In this document: positions 1-10,680 of the stretch, in pieces
Position numbering within the stretch: position 1 is the stretch's first letter
How the letters are laid out: each line of letters opens with the position of its first letter
Source: Henricia sp. BOLD:AAB3569
Lineage: Eukaryota; Echinodermata; Asteroidea; Spinulosida; Echinasteridae
Assembly (NCBI GenBank): GCA_037783545.1
Contig: JBBELK010001004.1
Span: 1 to 64,000, forward strand
Length of the DNA stretch: 64,000 nucleotides
Direction of reading: 5' to 3'
Translations under genes and position numbers: made by a program
The notes under the pieces: model-generated
Databases searched by the model: none
What the model was told of the DNA's origin: nothing
The model's input: only the letters and a program-made list of their open reading frames with translations

Positions 1-1471
1 GTACAGGGGGAGGGGGGTGGGGGGAGGGGGAGGGGAGTTGGAGCCACTGCGTACGCCATGCGTACAGGGGGGAGGGAGGGTCTAAAAAGTCGGCATTTCA
101 TGCGTACGTACTTTATGGACGACCCCTTACTATACTGCGCATGCCATTGACCTCGCTAGCCAGCGCGCGCGCGTACATAGTACAGACGAGGTGTCACATA
201 TCAAACGGCTGTTGTATTACCACGAATGTCCTCGCGGAACAAAGTAACTGTCCTATAAGGTGGCAGCTATTCGATACGATTTATACAAGAATAATATAAC
301 AACTGATGATTTTGTCATAATTATGTTTATATAAAGCCTTACAACCGGCAGGCATGTCAGGGCCCACATTTTCTTATTCAAATGATGTGACAATAGAACT
401 ATATAATTGTAGCCATCCCAGTGCCAGAGAACTGCACTCTTGATCCAATCACGGCGCCGCCCGCATTTGTACCAGATGAAACCCCAAAACAGTCGTCTGC
501 CCAAGCGCACGACATCAAAACAAACAGCCGCTTTGCCAACGGCTGTTGTGTGTACTGCATTTTTTAAGTTTCATCCATGCGTTAACTTCCAGAAGCAGCT
601 GTCATAGGCTTTCCTAGGGGAATTGTATTTCAACCTTTGAACATGTGTTGAATAAATTATTTGTTTAGGGAATTTGTTCCCAGATGTCGGATAATTCTCC
701 CGCACTAACTGCATGGAGGTTTCCGCATATGCAGCACGATATGTGGCAAACGCACTGCCCCCTACATTTTTCCCTATTGTGTTTCAAACATCCAAGGACT
801 TTCCAAGGAATTCCTTTAAGTTTTTAGGGGGGATTGGTGCGTTAACAAAAAGGAAGAGTGTGTAGAGGTATAGTGACGTTAGGGGGGTGGTCCTTCTGCC
901 ACATATCGTGCTGGGTATAGGTTTCCGTTGTAAGTCTTCGAAACACATCCCCTTCAAGTATTAATGATGACATGATCCGACTTTAGGCAAGTAAAATTGC
1001 AAAAACGTGCAGATGTATCCGCCGACACATTATACGTTTGTTTAGGGGGGTGGGGGGAGGGGGGAGGAGGGGGGGGGGGGGGGGGGGGGGGGGGATTATA
1101 TCACGATACGATAGAAGTTGGAAAACTGCGGCTGTAGCTAGGTATTACAGTATATTTAAATACATGATTGGAAAACTTTTAAATACAGAAACAACGTCAT
1201 CACACAACTAAATAATAATGTTGATAAACGGCCTTGTAACACATTTCAGCCACATAGATGCAGTAATGCTTCTGAAAACCTGAACAATTCATGTATGGTT
1301 TTTTGTTTTGAATGAATGGTAAAAATGTTCACCTTCAGTAAACTGTGGCGTTTGTTACCATTGCTATTAACACTTTTAGTCCAAGTTTTTCTTGTCAGAC
1401 AATGAAGCAACATTTCTGGTCACTGCAAAGGACGTAGTGGGGTTTAAAACAAAGTCATATGACCTAATTAT
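1..1471. other. intergenic, G-rich patches, no gene seen
   Basis: I see no coding exon, RNA gene or complete mobile element here. The first 80 bases are purine-rich G-runs. Positions about 1046-1094 form a nearly pure G tract broken by single T or A bases, which could form G-quadruplexes but is also a place where assemblies slip. The remainder is ordinary AT-rich sequence. Confidence 0.6.
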
Positions 1472-1567
1472 TTAATTCGTGCCACGAAATATGCAGCTCC
1501 ATATAGCAAAGGCGTGGAGCTGCGTATTCGTGGCACGAATTTGTTTGGCGCGCGCGCATTGCTGACG
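1472..1567. repeat. short fold-back element (hairpin MITE)
   Basis: The arm ATTCGTGCCACGAAATATGC is followed about 20 bases later by its near reverse complement around 1525-1545, and then by GGCGCGCGCGCATTGCTGACG. The same words, including ATTCGTGCCAC and GCATTGCTGACG, occur in the better preserved palindrome at 9362-9490. The two are probably copies of one small non-autonomous family. No coding capacity. Confidence 0.5.
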
Positions 1568-1911
1568 ATCATCTGCATTTAAAGTAAGAGCTCTTACCAG
1601 AGACCCATAAACATTCGACAATAAAGTTGAACAACTCTGAAATATCCCTGCTTTAAATTGTCAAATTTACATTATAAATAACTTGACCATAACATTGGGC
1701 AGACGCAATAATTACCTCATCACAATGTAGTCAACCAGGCAGATATGTAACGTATTAATTTTAAGAAGCAATTCTATGCTTGAAAATTATTCCACTGATG
1801 CGGACAGTCTGCCGGAATGTATGGTTTGTTGTATCATTATTTGGATAAGCTTAATTGCATTGCTCACATAAGAGATAAATTGTGCATTTAATACAAATAT
1901 TGCAGTATTAA

Positions 1912-2847
1912 TATAGGTTTTCTCGGTCAATTTCGGCAAATGAGCAGCCGATTTAATTTCCGTGCGTTCGAATTAAAGCTATTTTGCCTATCCAGTTGTT
2001 ACTGCGTTTCAAATCAGAATTCGGCCATCCAATTTCGTTTTGAGGCATTCAAATTCCTGTAGCACTGTGTTCAATTTAGCATATCGTCATTCTTGTTCGT
2101 GACACTAAATCAGCATTCAATTTAGCAATGCTGGTTCGACTGGAGATTTTACTGATTACATTTTTTTCAATTTCGTAAAGAGATAATCAATTTCGCTAAT
2201 TAAATGAGAATTCAAATAAGTACGACTAAAGAAATACAAATAAACAGATAAACTGTACTAGGCAACTGTTTTGTACCTTCAATTTAATTCAGGCAAACCT
2301 TATTTTCTTTAATTATGTTTCGTGTAGACTTTACATGGGGCCCTTGAGGTTGTTTTCTTCTTCCTTGTTTTCTTCTTTATTTCTTTTTTTTGGGGGGGAT
2401 CTTTATTGGTTAACTGACCAAGACCTAATTTTGTATTGTGTTTGAATGGGGTGTTTCTTTATGTTTTGTTGTTTATTGTAATTATGTTGTTTCTTCCTCA
2501 ACCATCAATATGTTGGCGTGCCAGACATCTTGGCATATATGTTTGGGTATGGTTGTACTACTGCATGCGTTTTTTAGATTGCACAAATTCCAGAAATGAC
2601 TGCCCAAAAATGAATTTGAATGACTAAACACACGCCTCAAAAAGCTCCTGCGAATTTGAATGCTGCTTTGTTGAATTGTTAAATTGAATGATTATTTTAT
2701 TAAATCGAATGACGCAGCAGTACATTTGACTGGTCATAAAACGAAATCAAATTACCCTTTTCAATGGCATTCGATTTCGCGCGAAATAGAATAGCGTAGT
2801 GGTATAATTGGCTGCTCATTTGCCGAAATTGACCGAGAAAACCTATA
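1912..2847. mobile_element. TTAA-flanked inverted-repeat element (piggyBac-like, non-autonomous)
   Basis: The left end TATAGGTTTTCTCGGTCAAT and about 20 further bases reappear as a near-perfect reverse complement at 2810-2847. TTAA lies immediately outside both ends (1908-1911 and 2848-2851). TTAA target duplications are the hallmark of piggyBac-type transposons. The interior is AT-rich, repeats CAATTTCG-type words and has no credible transposase, so this would be a non-autonomous copy. The terminal bases are not the usual piggyBac CCC, so the superfamily is an inference from the target site only. A shorter relative lies at 5768-5978. Confidence 0.6.
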
Positions 2848-4042
2848 TTAATGTTACAAACTATGCTAAAAACCTTAGATCCGACGGCATTTTTGTAAGG
2901 TTTGAAATGCAAGCATATCTTATCTCTTAAGAGTAAAAATAAAACTATCTTACATTTTCACACCTTCTCGATATCGCGCGAAGCACACATTACCGGAAAA
3001 AAATATATATAGGTTAAACCCATCGTATAGATTACATCGTTTTGGGCAGAAAAAAATCCTTCGAATCCCGGACGGCAATTTGGCCGAATTGATTTGAGGA
3101 TTCCGTCCTTTCCTGTTTTGCCGTATATGTATCGCAACGACGGATAACGGTCCAGTAGCCGACCAAAATATTGGGGGGGGGGGGGGGGGGGTGGGGGGGG
3201 GGGGGGGGCCTGGTAGGGAAAACCGGAGTGCATCGCGTTCCGTTGCGCCAATCTTGAGGACAGGTCCTTCCCACGTCAAAAAGCAGGGCACGAGCCATCT
3301 ACTCTGGTTTCTCCCGAGAATACAACCTTGATATGGGCCGCATTACGTGTAACTAGACCGTCGATGTTGCTTTTCAATCGGGCGGATCGGCCTGGTCAGA
3401 GTTAAAGTACTTTCAGGAGAAGCGATATTTTGCCTTGGCGGATGTTTGTCCGAGGATAGAGGGTTATTTTTACCAAACACGGATAAGTATTTCGAGTTCG
3501 CTGGCTTATTAGAGTACTTTTGATGCAAACGAACCGAAAAAGGTAGAACAAAACACCAAGCTTGATTGAAAACAGACCAATAAAGAAATGGTTTAAACTT
3601 GCCGAGAAATGTTGCTTAAAGGTAACCAGTTACTTTGAGCGGAGCTACCATCTTCTTTCCCAAGCCGTCAAATTGCATCCGCCCTCTAAATTAAAAAAAG
3701 ATCAGCTCTGCGTAACAGTCTCGCTGTACTTTGTGCCGATTTACATTAGGGACGTTAAATTTAAACAGTGCAAGTGTGTCTCAGCACTGGAAAGCCGTTT
3801 TAAATCAGAAGCAAGGGACAGTTATATATTTTCGATGCACGGCTTTTTATTTCGGAGAGTAACCACCGTGATATAGTTAGAGTAGGGGAACTTTAGCGCG
3901 AACTCTCAACAAATACTGTGCCGATGTGGGCACCTACATTATTAGGACAAAGAGGAAAGTATACACGCTGATGGATTCTTTGCGACAATAGCGTTAAGCA
4001 AAAATGTCAGCAAACCGACTGGAATAGCGCGTTTACACTGTA
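2848..4042. other. intergenic with a G-tract; no gene supported
   Basis: Contains a G-tract at about 3171-3208 broken by one T. Overlapping frames read through it as polyproline, but they exist in three frames at once and are composition artefacts. A plus-strand frame at 3562-3876 (104 codons) has no recognisable domain and no codon pattern I can support. Nothing else is identified. Confidence 0.5.
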
Positions 4043-5473
4043 CACTCTCAGAACGTTGGTTAAAATTGTTAACCAACTTGGTTAAAATTTTAACCAACCA
4101 TGTATTAACAGGTGAACATCCCAACAGTTGGTTAAAACCTTAACCAACCCAGGTTGGTTAAATTTTAATACGTGGTTAGTTAAACATTTTAACCAATTAT
4201 TGGTTAATTTTATTTTAACCAATCTGTTGGTTAATGGCGAGTTGGTCAAATTTTAACCATGCAGTTGGTTATACCCGAATGGTTGGGCATTTTACTGAAA
4301 TGCTGTTCACAGTAATTAGGCAATATTTCACAAACAGTTAGTTAATTTATTATGTTAAAAGTTTTAAAAAAAGATATTTGGGTATATAGGACACTAAATA
4401 AAGGCAAACACCACACGATGGACTTTTATTTTTTATATATATTGTGCACTATATAAAGTCAGAGAAGAGCGTATTTTTATTTCGAAAAAGTGGCCAAAAT
4501 GCAGCTTTGATCAAGAAGACGTGGTTCACGCCGAAGCCTTGCTTAGCAGTAGCCTAGTCAGATCAACTGTGATGTGCATGATGAGTGGTTGTGGCCTTGG
4601 CTTCTGCTGTCACGGTTGTTGTCGAGTAACAGTTGCTGCCAAGATGCCAAATCCGATCCGATCAGCCCCTCCTGTGTGGATAAACAAAATGAAACAAGGA
4701 CTATTAACAGTAAGATCCAAAGGCGGTATATGTGACCCATCCATTCATACTGTTATTGGGGGGGTGGGGGGGGGGGGGGGGGGGGCTTAATGTTAAGTAG
4801 TTTGTAGCCTCCTAGCTCGCTACACACGGCCTAGGCCTATACCACGTGTAAGTAACGTTATAGTACGACAACCCGTACGGGTAACACTTTCGGCTTAAAT
4901 CTTCGAGAAAGGTTTCCAAAATCGACTGCTAGCAACCACTAAAATGTCTCCCCAATATCCACCAATCGACCCAGACAAATAACGAGGCAGAACTTACCTT
5001 GAAATAGTTGTTTCAGCTCGGAAACACCACTACATTTTGCAAATTTGACGTCAACACATTCGCCATTTACAGTACGTTTGAGTATAGTTTTACACGTACA
5101 ATGTACACAGACACGTACACGTTCGCGCGAGCGCGCGTGGGCATTTTGTCACTGCTGCTATTTTGCAGACAAACAAGTTACTAACCAATGGTAGCTTTCA
5201 CTGGACACCACGTGACATGGTTGGGCGATTTTTTTGTAAACCAACATCGCTTCGCGGGTGGTAAATATTATAACCATAGTTGGTTAAAATACAGCCCTCT
5301 GATCTTATATTTTACACAACCCGCAGTTTACCCAACCAGAAAGCAGAATATTTCTATTAACCAACCCCTGGTTAAAGAAAAATTTACCCAACTCATAGAA
5401 TTTAACCAACATTGGGAGATTTTTAACCAACTGATTTTTAACTAGTGATATTTTAACCAGCGTTCTGAGAGTG
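4043..5473. mobile_element. 1.43-kb CACTA/EnSpm-like non-autonomous element
   Basis: The ends are CACTCTCAGAACGTTGGTT at 4043 and its reverse complement with one C/T change, ending at 5473. The dinucleotide TA flanks both ends (4041-4042 and 5474-5475). About 250 bases inside each end are packed with GGTTAAAA and its complement TTTTAACC in both orientations, the subterminal repeat architecture typical of CACTA elements. The centre contains a G-tract (4757-4785) and no transposase. The GGTTAAAA word is shared with the ends of the 23.5-kb element at 40054-63589. A 2-bp target duplication is short for CACTA, so the superfamily call rests on the CACT ends and the subterminal repeats. Confidence 0.65.
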
Positions 5474-5767
5474 TAGGCTACCGTATTTAGCTCTATGTAC
5501 ACCTGCTCTCAGCGCCATAAGTTTTTGCTGCAGTCGACTATGGTACATTTATAGAGAATTGTATAGGAATATCCAGTATATGGTAATTATATTGATATCA
5601 CGTCATTCTGCATGGGTGCATTGTTGGGTCATAGTTCCTCAACATATATGCAGAAATTGTTCTGTTGGGTAAAACATACAGAACACCAACGTTGGTTACA
5701 TGCAACGTTCTGTAAATTGGGGAAACAGTGGCTATTTATTGGGTATTCTTTTACCTCTTGCTGAAAG

Positions 5768-5978
5768 TATAGGTTTTCCTGGCCAATTTCAGCAAAAGAT
5801 CATTCAATTTCATTATTGCGCTTTCAAATTCACGCGATTTCTCTAATTCAAGCAAACTAGGGTTACTCTTTCGATATTATTGAATTCAATTTCGTTTCGT
5901 GCACCCATGATTCCTTTCTTTTCATTATATTTCGTTTATAGGCATTCAAGAGTACAAAATTGGCCGGGAAAACCTATA
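5768..5978. mobile_element. short relative of the TTAA-flanked element
   Basis: Begins TATAGGTTTTCCTGGCCAAT and ends with the reverse complement of TATAGGTTTTCCCGGCCAAT, matching the ends of the element at 1912-2847. TTAA follows the right end, but the left flank is AAAG, so the target duplication has decayed or the left boundary is imprecise. The interior has the same CAATTTCG-rich composition. Confidence 0.5.
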
Positions 5979-6068
5979 TTAAAAGGTTGAGCATATTATG
6001 CAGACAAACAATATTTTCTCCATCTGTTGGAGATTGTGAAGACACTTCTCATGATGGAGTTGTTCCGT

Positions 6069-7165
6069 TACAATCTGGGGTGAGTCAACGGCCGTACAAA
6101 TGTACACCAGCGCGGCGCAGGGTGTCCCAACAGCCACGGTTAGGGGAATAACCACGCAACCGAGCTCCGTTTTCCCTAAACTCTGAAATTTCTCCGTCAT
6201 TTCCCAGCGAAAATCTGTCAATTTTGCATGACAAGTGCGGAATATATACAGTTTGGAGCATGCAAAATTTGAAGTTGGTTGGAAAATTCCTTGATTTCCA
6301 AATTTGCCGGCATTTGGGACACACTTTGACCTAATTCCCGTCACAATCTGGGGTGAGTCAACGGCCGTAGAAATGTACACCAGCGCATGCGCAGGGTGTC
6401 CCAACAGCCACGGTTAGGGGAATAACCACGCAGCCGAGCTCCGTTTTCCCTAAACTCTGAAATTTCTCCGTCATTTCCCAGCGAAAATCTGTCAATTTTG
6501 CATGACAAGTGCGGAATATATACAGTTTGGAGCATGCAAAATTTGAAGTTGGTTGGAAAATTCCTTGATTTCCAAATTTGCCGGCATTTGGACACACTTT
6601 GACCTAATTCCCGTCACAATCTGGGGTGAGTCAACGGCCGTACAAATGTACACCAGCGCGGCGCAGGGTGTCCCAACAGCCACGGTTAGGGGAATAACCA
6701 CGCAGCCGAGCTCCGTTTTCCCTAAACTCTGAAATTTCTCCGTCATTTCCCAGCGAAAATCTGTCAATTTTGCATGACAAGTGCGGAATATATACAGTTT
6801 GGAGCATGCAAAATTTGAAGTTGGTTGGGAAATTCCTTGATTTCCAAATTTGCCGGCATTTGGGACACACTTTGACCTAATTCCCGTCACAATCTGGGGT
6901 GAGTCAACGGCCGTACAAATGTACACCAGCGCGGCGCAGGGTGTCCCAACAGCCACGGTTAGGGGAATAACCACGCAGCCGAGCTCCGTTTTCCCTAAAC
7001 TCTGAGATTTCTCCGTCATTTCCCAGCGAAAATCTGTCAATTTTGCATGACAAGTGCGGAATATATACAGTTTGGAGCATGCAAAATTTGAAGTTGGTTG
7101 GAAAATTCCTTGATTTCCAAATTTGCCGGCATTTGGGACACACTTTGACCTAATTCCCGTCACAA
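6069..7165. repeat. 273-bp satellite, four tandem copies
   Basis: Copies begin with ACAATCTGGGGTGAGTCAAC near 6069, 6341, 6614 and 6887, with a fragment reaching about 7165. Period is 272-273 bp and copies are nearly identical. Differences include GCGGCGC versus GCGCATGCGC and one or two missing G bases. Open frames within it recur at the same period on the minus strand and are not genes. From the CCTAAACT word to the final CCCGT, the unit is clearly homologous to the 296-bp satellite that starts at 22518. Confidence 0.95.
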
Positions 7166-7173
7166 TCTGGGGT

Positions 7174-7269
7174 GGTACACGGTCGAGTTGGTACACGGTC
7201 GAGTTGGTACACGGTCGAGTTGGTACACGGTCGAGTTGGTACACGGTCGAGTTGGTACACGGTCGAGTT
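7174..7269. repeat. 16-bp minisatellite, six copies
   Basis: GGTACACGGTCGAGTT is repeated six times without a mismatch, directly abutting the last 273-bp satellite copy. Because 16 is not a multiple of three, all frames read through it. A related word, CGGTCGAGTTGGTCA, occurs near 62746. Confidence 0.97.
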
Positions 7270-7421
7270 GCATATCATGCAAATCCACTTGTACAGTGGT
7301 AAGATTTTCCGCCTCGACATTTTTAAAAACTGTTTCCAATGGCCCCATGCTCCCCTATGCCCACCAAATTGAACAGTGGTAAATGTAATAATTGCCCACA
7401 AAATGTTGTTTATTTTGACAG

Positions 7422-7950
7422 ATAACTACCGATGTAGTTGAAGATATGACCATGGATGAATTTATTTCACTTGGATTGGGTGATTTTGGGGTCGTGAAGA
7501 ACTGAAGCAGGCATGCCAAGACAAGATGTATTGTGATATGAAAGGATTAAAATATGATATCAGGAAGAACGTTTTAGAGACCCTACTTGAACATGGTTTC
7601 AAGTGTCTTGAGATAGCCACCATCCTTAACGTAAGCATTAGCACCGTGTATCGACGAATGGGAATGTTTAGCTTGTCATCGCAAAACTTCAGTGATATAA
7701 CAGACGATGTGTTGGATGAGCACATAGCTGAAATTTATCAAGTACATGATCGCTGTGGTGAGGTCATGTTAAAAGGATTCTTAACGCAGAGATGCGTCAA
7801 AGTTCCTAGACAACAACTACGAGATGCTATCCACAGAGTTGATCCTCAGGGGCCGATTGATCGAAGGAGACGCCGACTACACCGAAGAATATACCATGTA
7901 GAAGGCCCAAACCGGCTGTGGCATGTAGATGGCAATCACAAACTGGTCAG
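7422..7950 (+). pseudogene. integrase-like (rve-type DDE) protein, helix-turn-helix exon, frameshifted
   Basis: This looks like an internal exon. The acceptor TTTTGACAG ends at 7421 and the donor CAG|GTACTG begins at 7951. Translation gives an N-terminal DEFISLGLGDFG stretch. A one-base deletion in a G-run near 7487 then shifts the frame, after which it reads REELKQACQDK and runs on openly. Next come a helix-turn-helix (FKCLEIATILNVS, then STVYRRM), a VDPQGP segment, a run of arginines and NRLWHVDGNHKLVR. The aspartate in WHVDGNH corresponds to the first catalytic D of the integrase-core family common in fish, lancelets and cnidarians. The reading phase at the donor (AG|G for the final R) fits a spliced gene. 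The exon carrying the second aspartate is not found before the next recognisable exon at 9899. Family identity is from recalled motifs, not a search. Confidence 0.75.
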
Positions 7951-8915
7951 GTACTGTGTGCATGTGTGTGTGTTCCACAAACAATATCATTAATGTTATC
8001 TTTACGTTTTTTACTTTTACACGTACTTAAGCTGACCACTGTGAATTGAAGCGTACAGAGCGTGATCTAAAACTGGTATACGTACACTGGATGAAATTTT
8101 CAAAATTTATTAAATTAATCAAAATAATACCTCGATCTGTAAAGAAATGTCCACATGATACAATCACACTACAAAAATTGACAATAAATTTGGCAGGGCA
8201 TATTGTGCCATCACATTTTCAAGAATACGGTGTAGTTGAAAATGCATGTATTAAATTATATTTTTTTGTAATGGTTGTCCGTCCCTCACGCATAAAAACA
8301 ACCTCTGTATAAAACTGTAAATTAAATTTCAACATGTGATAAACTGGGTGTAGCAGCTAAGCATACAGGTTCACTTTTGTTTTCATTAGTTTTTCCCTTG
8401 TGTGAGGGATTGAATTAGATCAAGCTCTGCAGGCTGAATTTTTGGATCATACGGTATATGTACATCAATGTGTTCACTTAGTTTAAAAAGCTACATGTAC
8501 ATGTACATGTAGTATCCCCCAATCCACATTTATTTTAGCTTTTCAGTTTATCATTGAGGTTTGTGTTTGTACAACTCGATTACAACAGGTTTTCTGCCCA
8601 AAACCGACAGAAATTGCATTTTGTTTAAAATGCAATTCAGTTCCAACCCTCTTCACCCTAAATTCTTAAATGCTCGAGGTCACTTGGTTTGTTTACAAAC
8701 AGGGTTGTGACGTCATCGTGAGAAGAATACAAACCCGCAATACAAAACCTCTTACCCATATTCACATGTGTTATCTTACTTACACGTAAGCTGTACATTG
8801 TGAATATTGGTTTGGACTCAATATTTGCAAATTAAATACATGTACCTACAGGAGAACTCCATAAAGATAAAGACGCAATGTAATTATTATCACTCATATT
8901 GTCTTGGCAAGCATG
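7951..8915. other. probable intron of the integrase-like gene; no exon seen
   Basis: AT-rich sequence between the donor at 7951 and the inverted-repeat element at 8916. I looked for the expected central integrase exon (a GIDGFSR-type segment followed by an SD...GGEN-type segment) and found none on the plus strand. A small palindrome, CTACATGTACATGTACATGT, lies near 8490. Confidence 0.5.
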
Positions 8916-9169
8916 GAGTATACAGTGTTAATATTTATGTCGGAGAAGGGCAAAACAAACCATAATTAACGCAATTCTAATTAATTGCGGGTCTCGCTGC
9001 CGAATGATTCGACCCATTCAACAACGGCTGGCTCTAGTCCAGAATTGACCTGGTACTAATTGCAATAGAAATCATTCTAACGTGAATCGAGGCCACAACA
9101 TTCAATAAAGAATGTTTAATTAATTGTTGTTTTGCCCTTACACGACGTAATTATTAACACTGTATACTC
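8916..9169. mobile_element. 254-bp inverted-repeat element
   Basis: GAGTATACAGTGTTAAT at the left end is mirrored by ATTATTAACACTGTATACTC at the right end. An inner pair, AAGGGCAAAACAA and TTGTTTTGCCCTT, lies just inside. No coding capacity. It lies in the gap where the central integrase exon should be and abuts the SINE-like sequence on its right. Confidence 0.55.
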
Positions 9170-9285
9170 GGTGCTTTCCCGAGACTCTGAAAAACGTCAT
9201 AGCTTGCTCGGGTAGGACTCAATACCCACGACCTCCTGCAAACAAGGCGGACGTCTTAACCACTGGACCATAAAACTACGGTGGA
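9170..9285 (-). repeat. tRNA-derived SINE head
   Basis: On the minus strand, TGGTCCAGTGGTTAAGACG (complement of 9252-9270) is a good Pol III A box. GGTATTGAGTCC (complement of 9215-9226) is a degraded B box at the right spacing, and GGAGGTCGTGGGTA precedes it. The sequence will not fold as a functional tRNA: the flanking acceptor-like strands do not pair. This is the pattern of a tRNA-derived SINE. Confidence 0.55.
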
Positions 9286-9361
9286 TTGCAATTAATCAGA
9301 AATTTATTTAGCTTGTGTCTGGTAAACTGAATGTTAATTAATGTTTGTTTTGCCCTTAAAT

Positions 9362-9490
9362 GCAGAGGCTCGTCAGCAATGCGCGCGTGCCAAATTCGTG
9401 CCACAAAATACGCAGGTCCATGCCTTTGCTATGGAACTTTGTATTCCGTGGTACGAATTTGGCGCGTGCGCATTGCTGACGAGCCTCTGC
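9362..9490. repeat. 129-bp near-perfect palindrome (fold-back MITE)
   Basis: GCAGAGGCTCGTCAGCAATG at 9362 is exactly complementary to the right end, and pairing continues for about 48 bases per arm with few mismatches around a loop of about 30 bases. It shares its inner words with the hairpin at 1472-1567. It is inserted in the same AT-rich gap between the integrase-like exons. Confidence 0.7.
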
Positions 9491-9898
9491 CTTCAACATT
9501 CAATAAACAACATGACAAATCTACTTGTTTCGTCTGAGTGAAAAGGTGTTTTTAAAGCATTAAATTAAGAATTAGTCTTGTAACGTTCCTCGGTCTGTAT
9601 GTTTCGTGGTAGTGGATGCGTTGTAATACGACCACTTGCGAGCAGACATCGCGTACTTCAGCCTACATGCTTTGCAATATTAGGTGCATGGTAATTACGA
9701 CCACTTGCGAGCAGACAGTGATGTCTAATAAACTCTGAATCAGGTGCTCGCTTTAAGAAAATGCTCTTATTTCTATGATGGTCAAAACTTGTGATTTCTT
9801 TTGTAAATAAAGACATTGACAATACAAGATGTACATGTGTTTTAACACACAATAAAAGTGAAAATATCTAATGTATGCGTTTTTATTCTCTAACACAG
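9491..9898. other. AT-rich gap before the last integrase-like exon
   Basis: No gene seen. GACCACTTGCGAGCAGACA occurs twice, about 60 bases apart (near 9630 and 9699). The segment ends in a plausible splice acceptor, TTTTTATTCTCTAACACAG. Confidence 0.5.
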
Positions 9899-9986
9899 GT
9901 GCTGACGGAGTGATAGTGGGTAAGAGTACTCATAACCAACGCATAGAAAGGCTGTGGCGTGATGTTTTTGAAGGATGTCTGCAACA
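9899..9986 (+). pseudogene. integrase-like protein, C-terminal catalytic exon fragment
   Basis: After the acceptor CTAACACAG the frame reads [20 protein letters not shown] followed by DVFEGC. In integrase-core proteins of this family the [11 protein letters not shown] block carries the final catalytic glutamate (E in RIERL). It continues the gene of the exon at 7422-7950, on the same strand and in the right order. After about 27 residues the homology stops at the first copy of the ~172-bp repeat, so the normal continuation (an aromatic-rich segment in relatives) is gone. With the central exon also missing, the gene is almost certainly dead. Confidence 0.75.
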
Positions 9987-10680
9987 GAACAAGGCAGTGC
10001 AATTAACCTGAATATTTTGTCATGTTTCTGTAGCGTCAATCCTCCATCAAGTCCCAAACTGCTCCGGGACATGATCCAACCAGCCGGCAGTCCCCCACCC
10101 CCACTCAGCCCCGGTGTCGTCGGGGCTACTAGGCATAGCATGACTAACCAGTCACTGTAGAACAAGGCAGTGCCATTAACCTGAATATTTTGTCATGTTC
10201 CTGTAGCGTCAATCCTCCATCAAGTCCCAAACAGCTCCGGGACATGACCCAACCAGCCGTCAGTCCCCCACCCCACTCAGCCCCGGTGTCGTCAGGGCTA
10301 CTAGGCATAGCACTACTCACCAGTCACTGTAGAACAAGGCAGTGCAATTAACCTGAATATTTTGTCATGTTCCTGTAGCGTCAATCCTTCAAGTCCCAAA
10401 CTCCTCCAGGACATGACCCAACCAGCCGGCAGTCCCCCACCCCCACTCAGCCCCGGTGTCGTCAGGGCTACTAGGCATAGCACTACTCACCAGTCACTGT
10501 AGAACAAGGCAGTGCAATTAACCTGAATATTTTGTCATGTTCCTGTAGCGTCAATCCTTCAAGTCCCAAACTCCTCCAGGACATGACCCCAACCAGCCGG
10601 CAGTCCCCCACCCCCACTCAGCCCCGGTGTCATCATGGCTACTAGGCATAGCATCACTGTTACCTCACCAGTCACTGTAG
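9987..10680 (+). repeat. ~172-bp exon-like tandem repeat, four copies
   Basis: Copies start GAACAAGGCAGTGCAATTAA at about 9987, 10160, 10332 and 10502. Each has a T-rich tract ending TGTAG, then a proline/serine-rich open stretch (SPKLL, GSPPPPLSPGV) and GTCACTGTAG. Two copies differ by a clean 3-base deletion that keeps frame; two others carry single-base indels that break it. The pattern suggests local duplication of one exon plus its acceptor. I do not recognise the peptide. Confidence 0.8.

Noticed and set aside
2950..3298. Proline-rich proteins on the minus strand
   Set aside because: Three overlapping frames each read polyproline through a G-tract. This is composition, not coding.
6492..7244. 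250-codon minus-strand frame across the 273-bp satellite and 16-bp minisatellite
   Set aside because: A 273-bp unit is a multiple of three, so a stop-free phase extends through several copies. The translation simply repeats and runs into the minisatellite.
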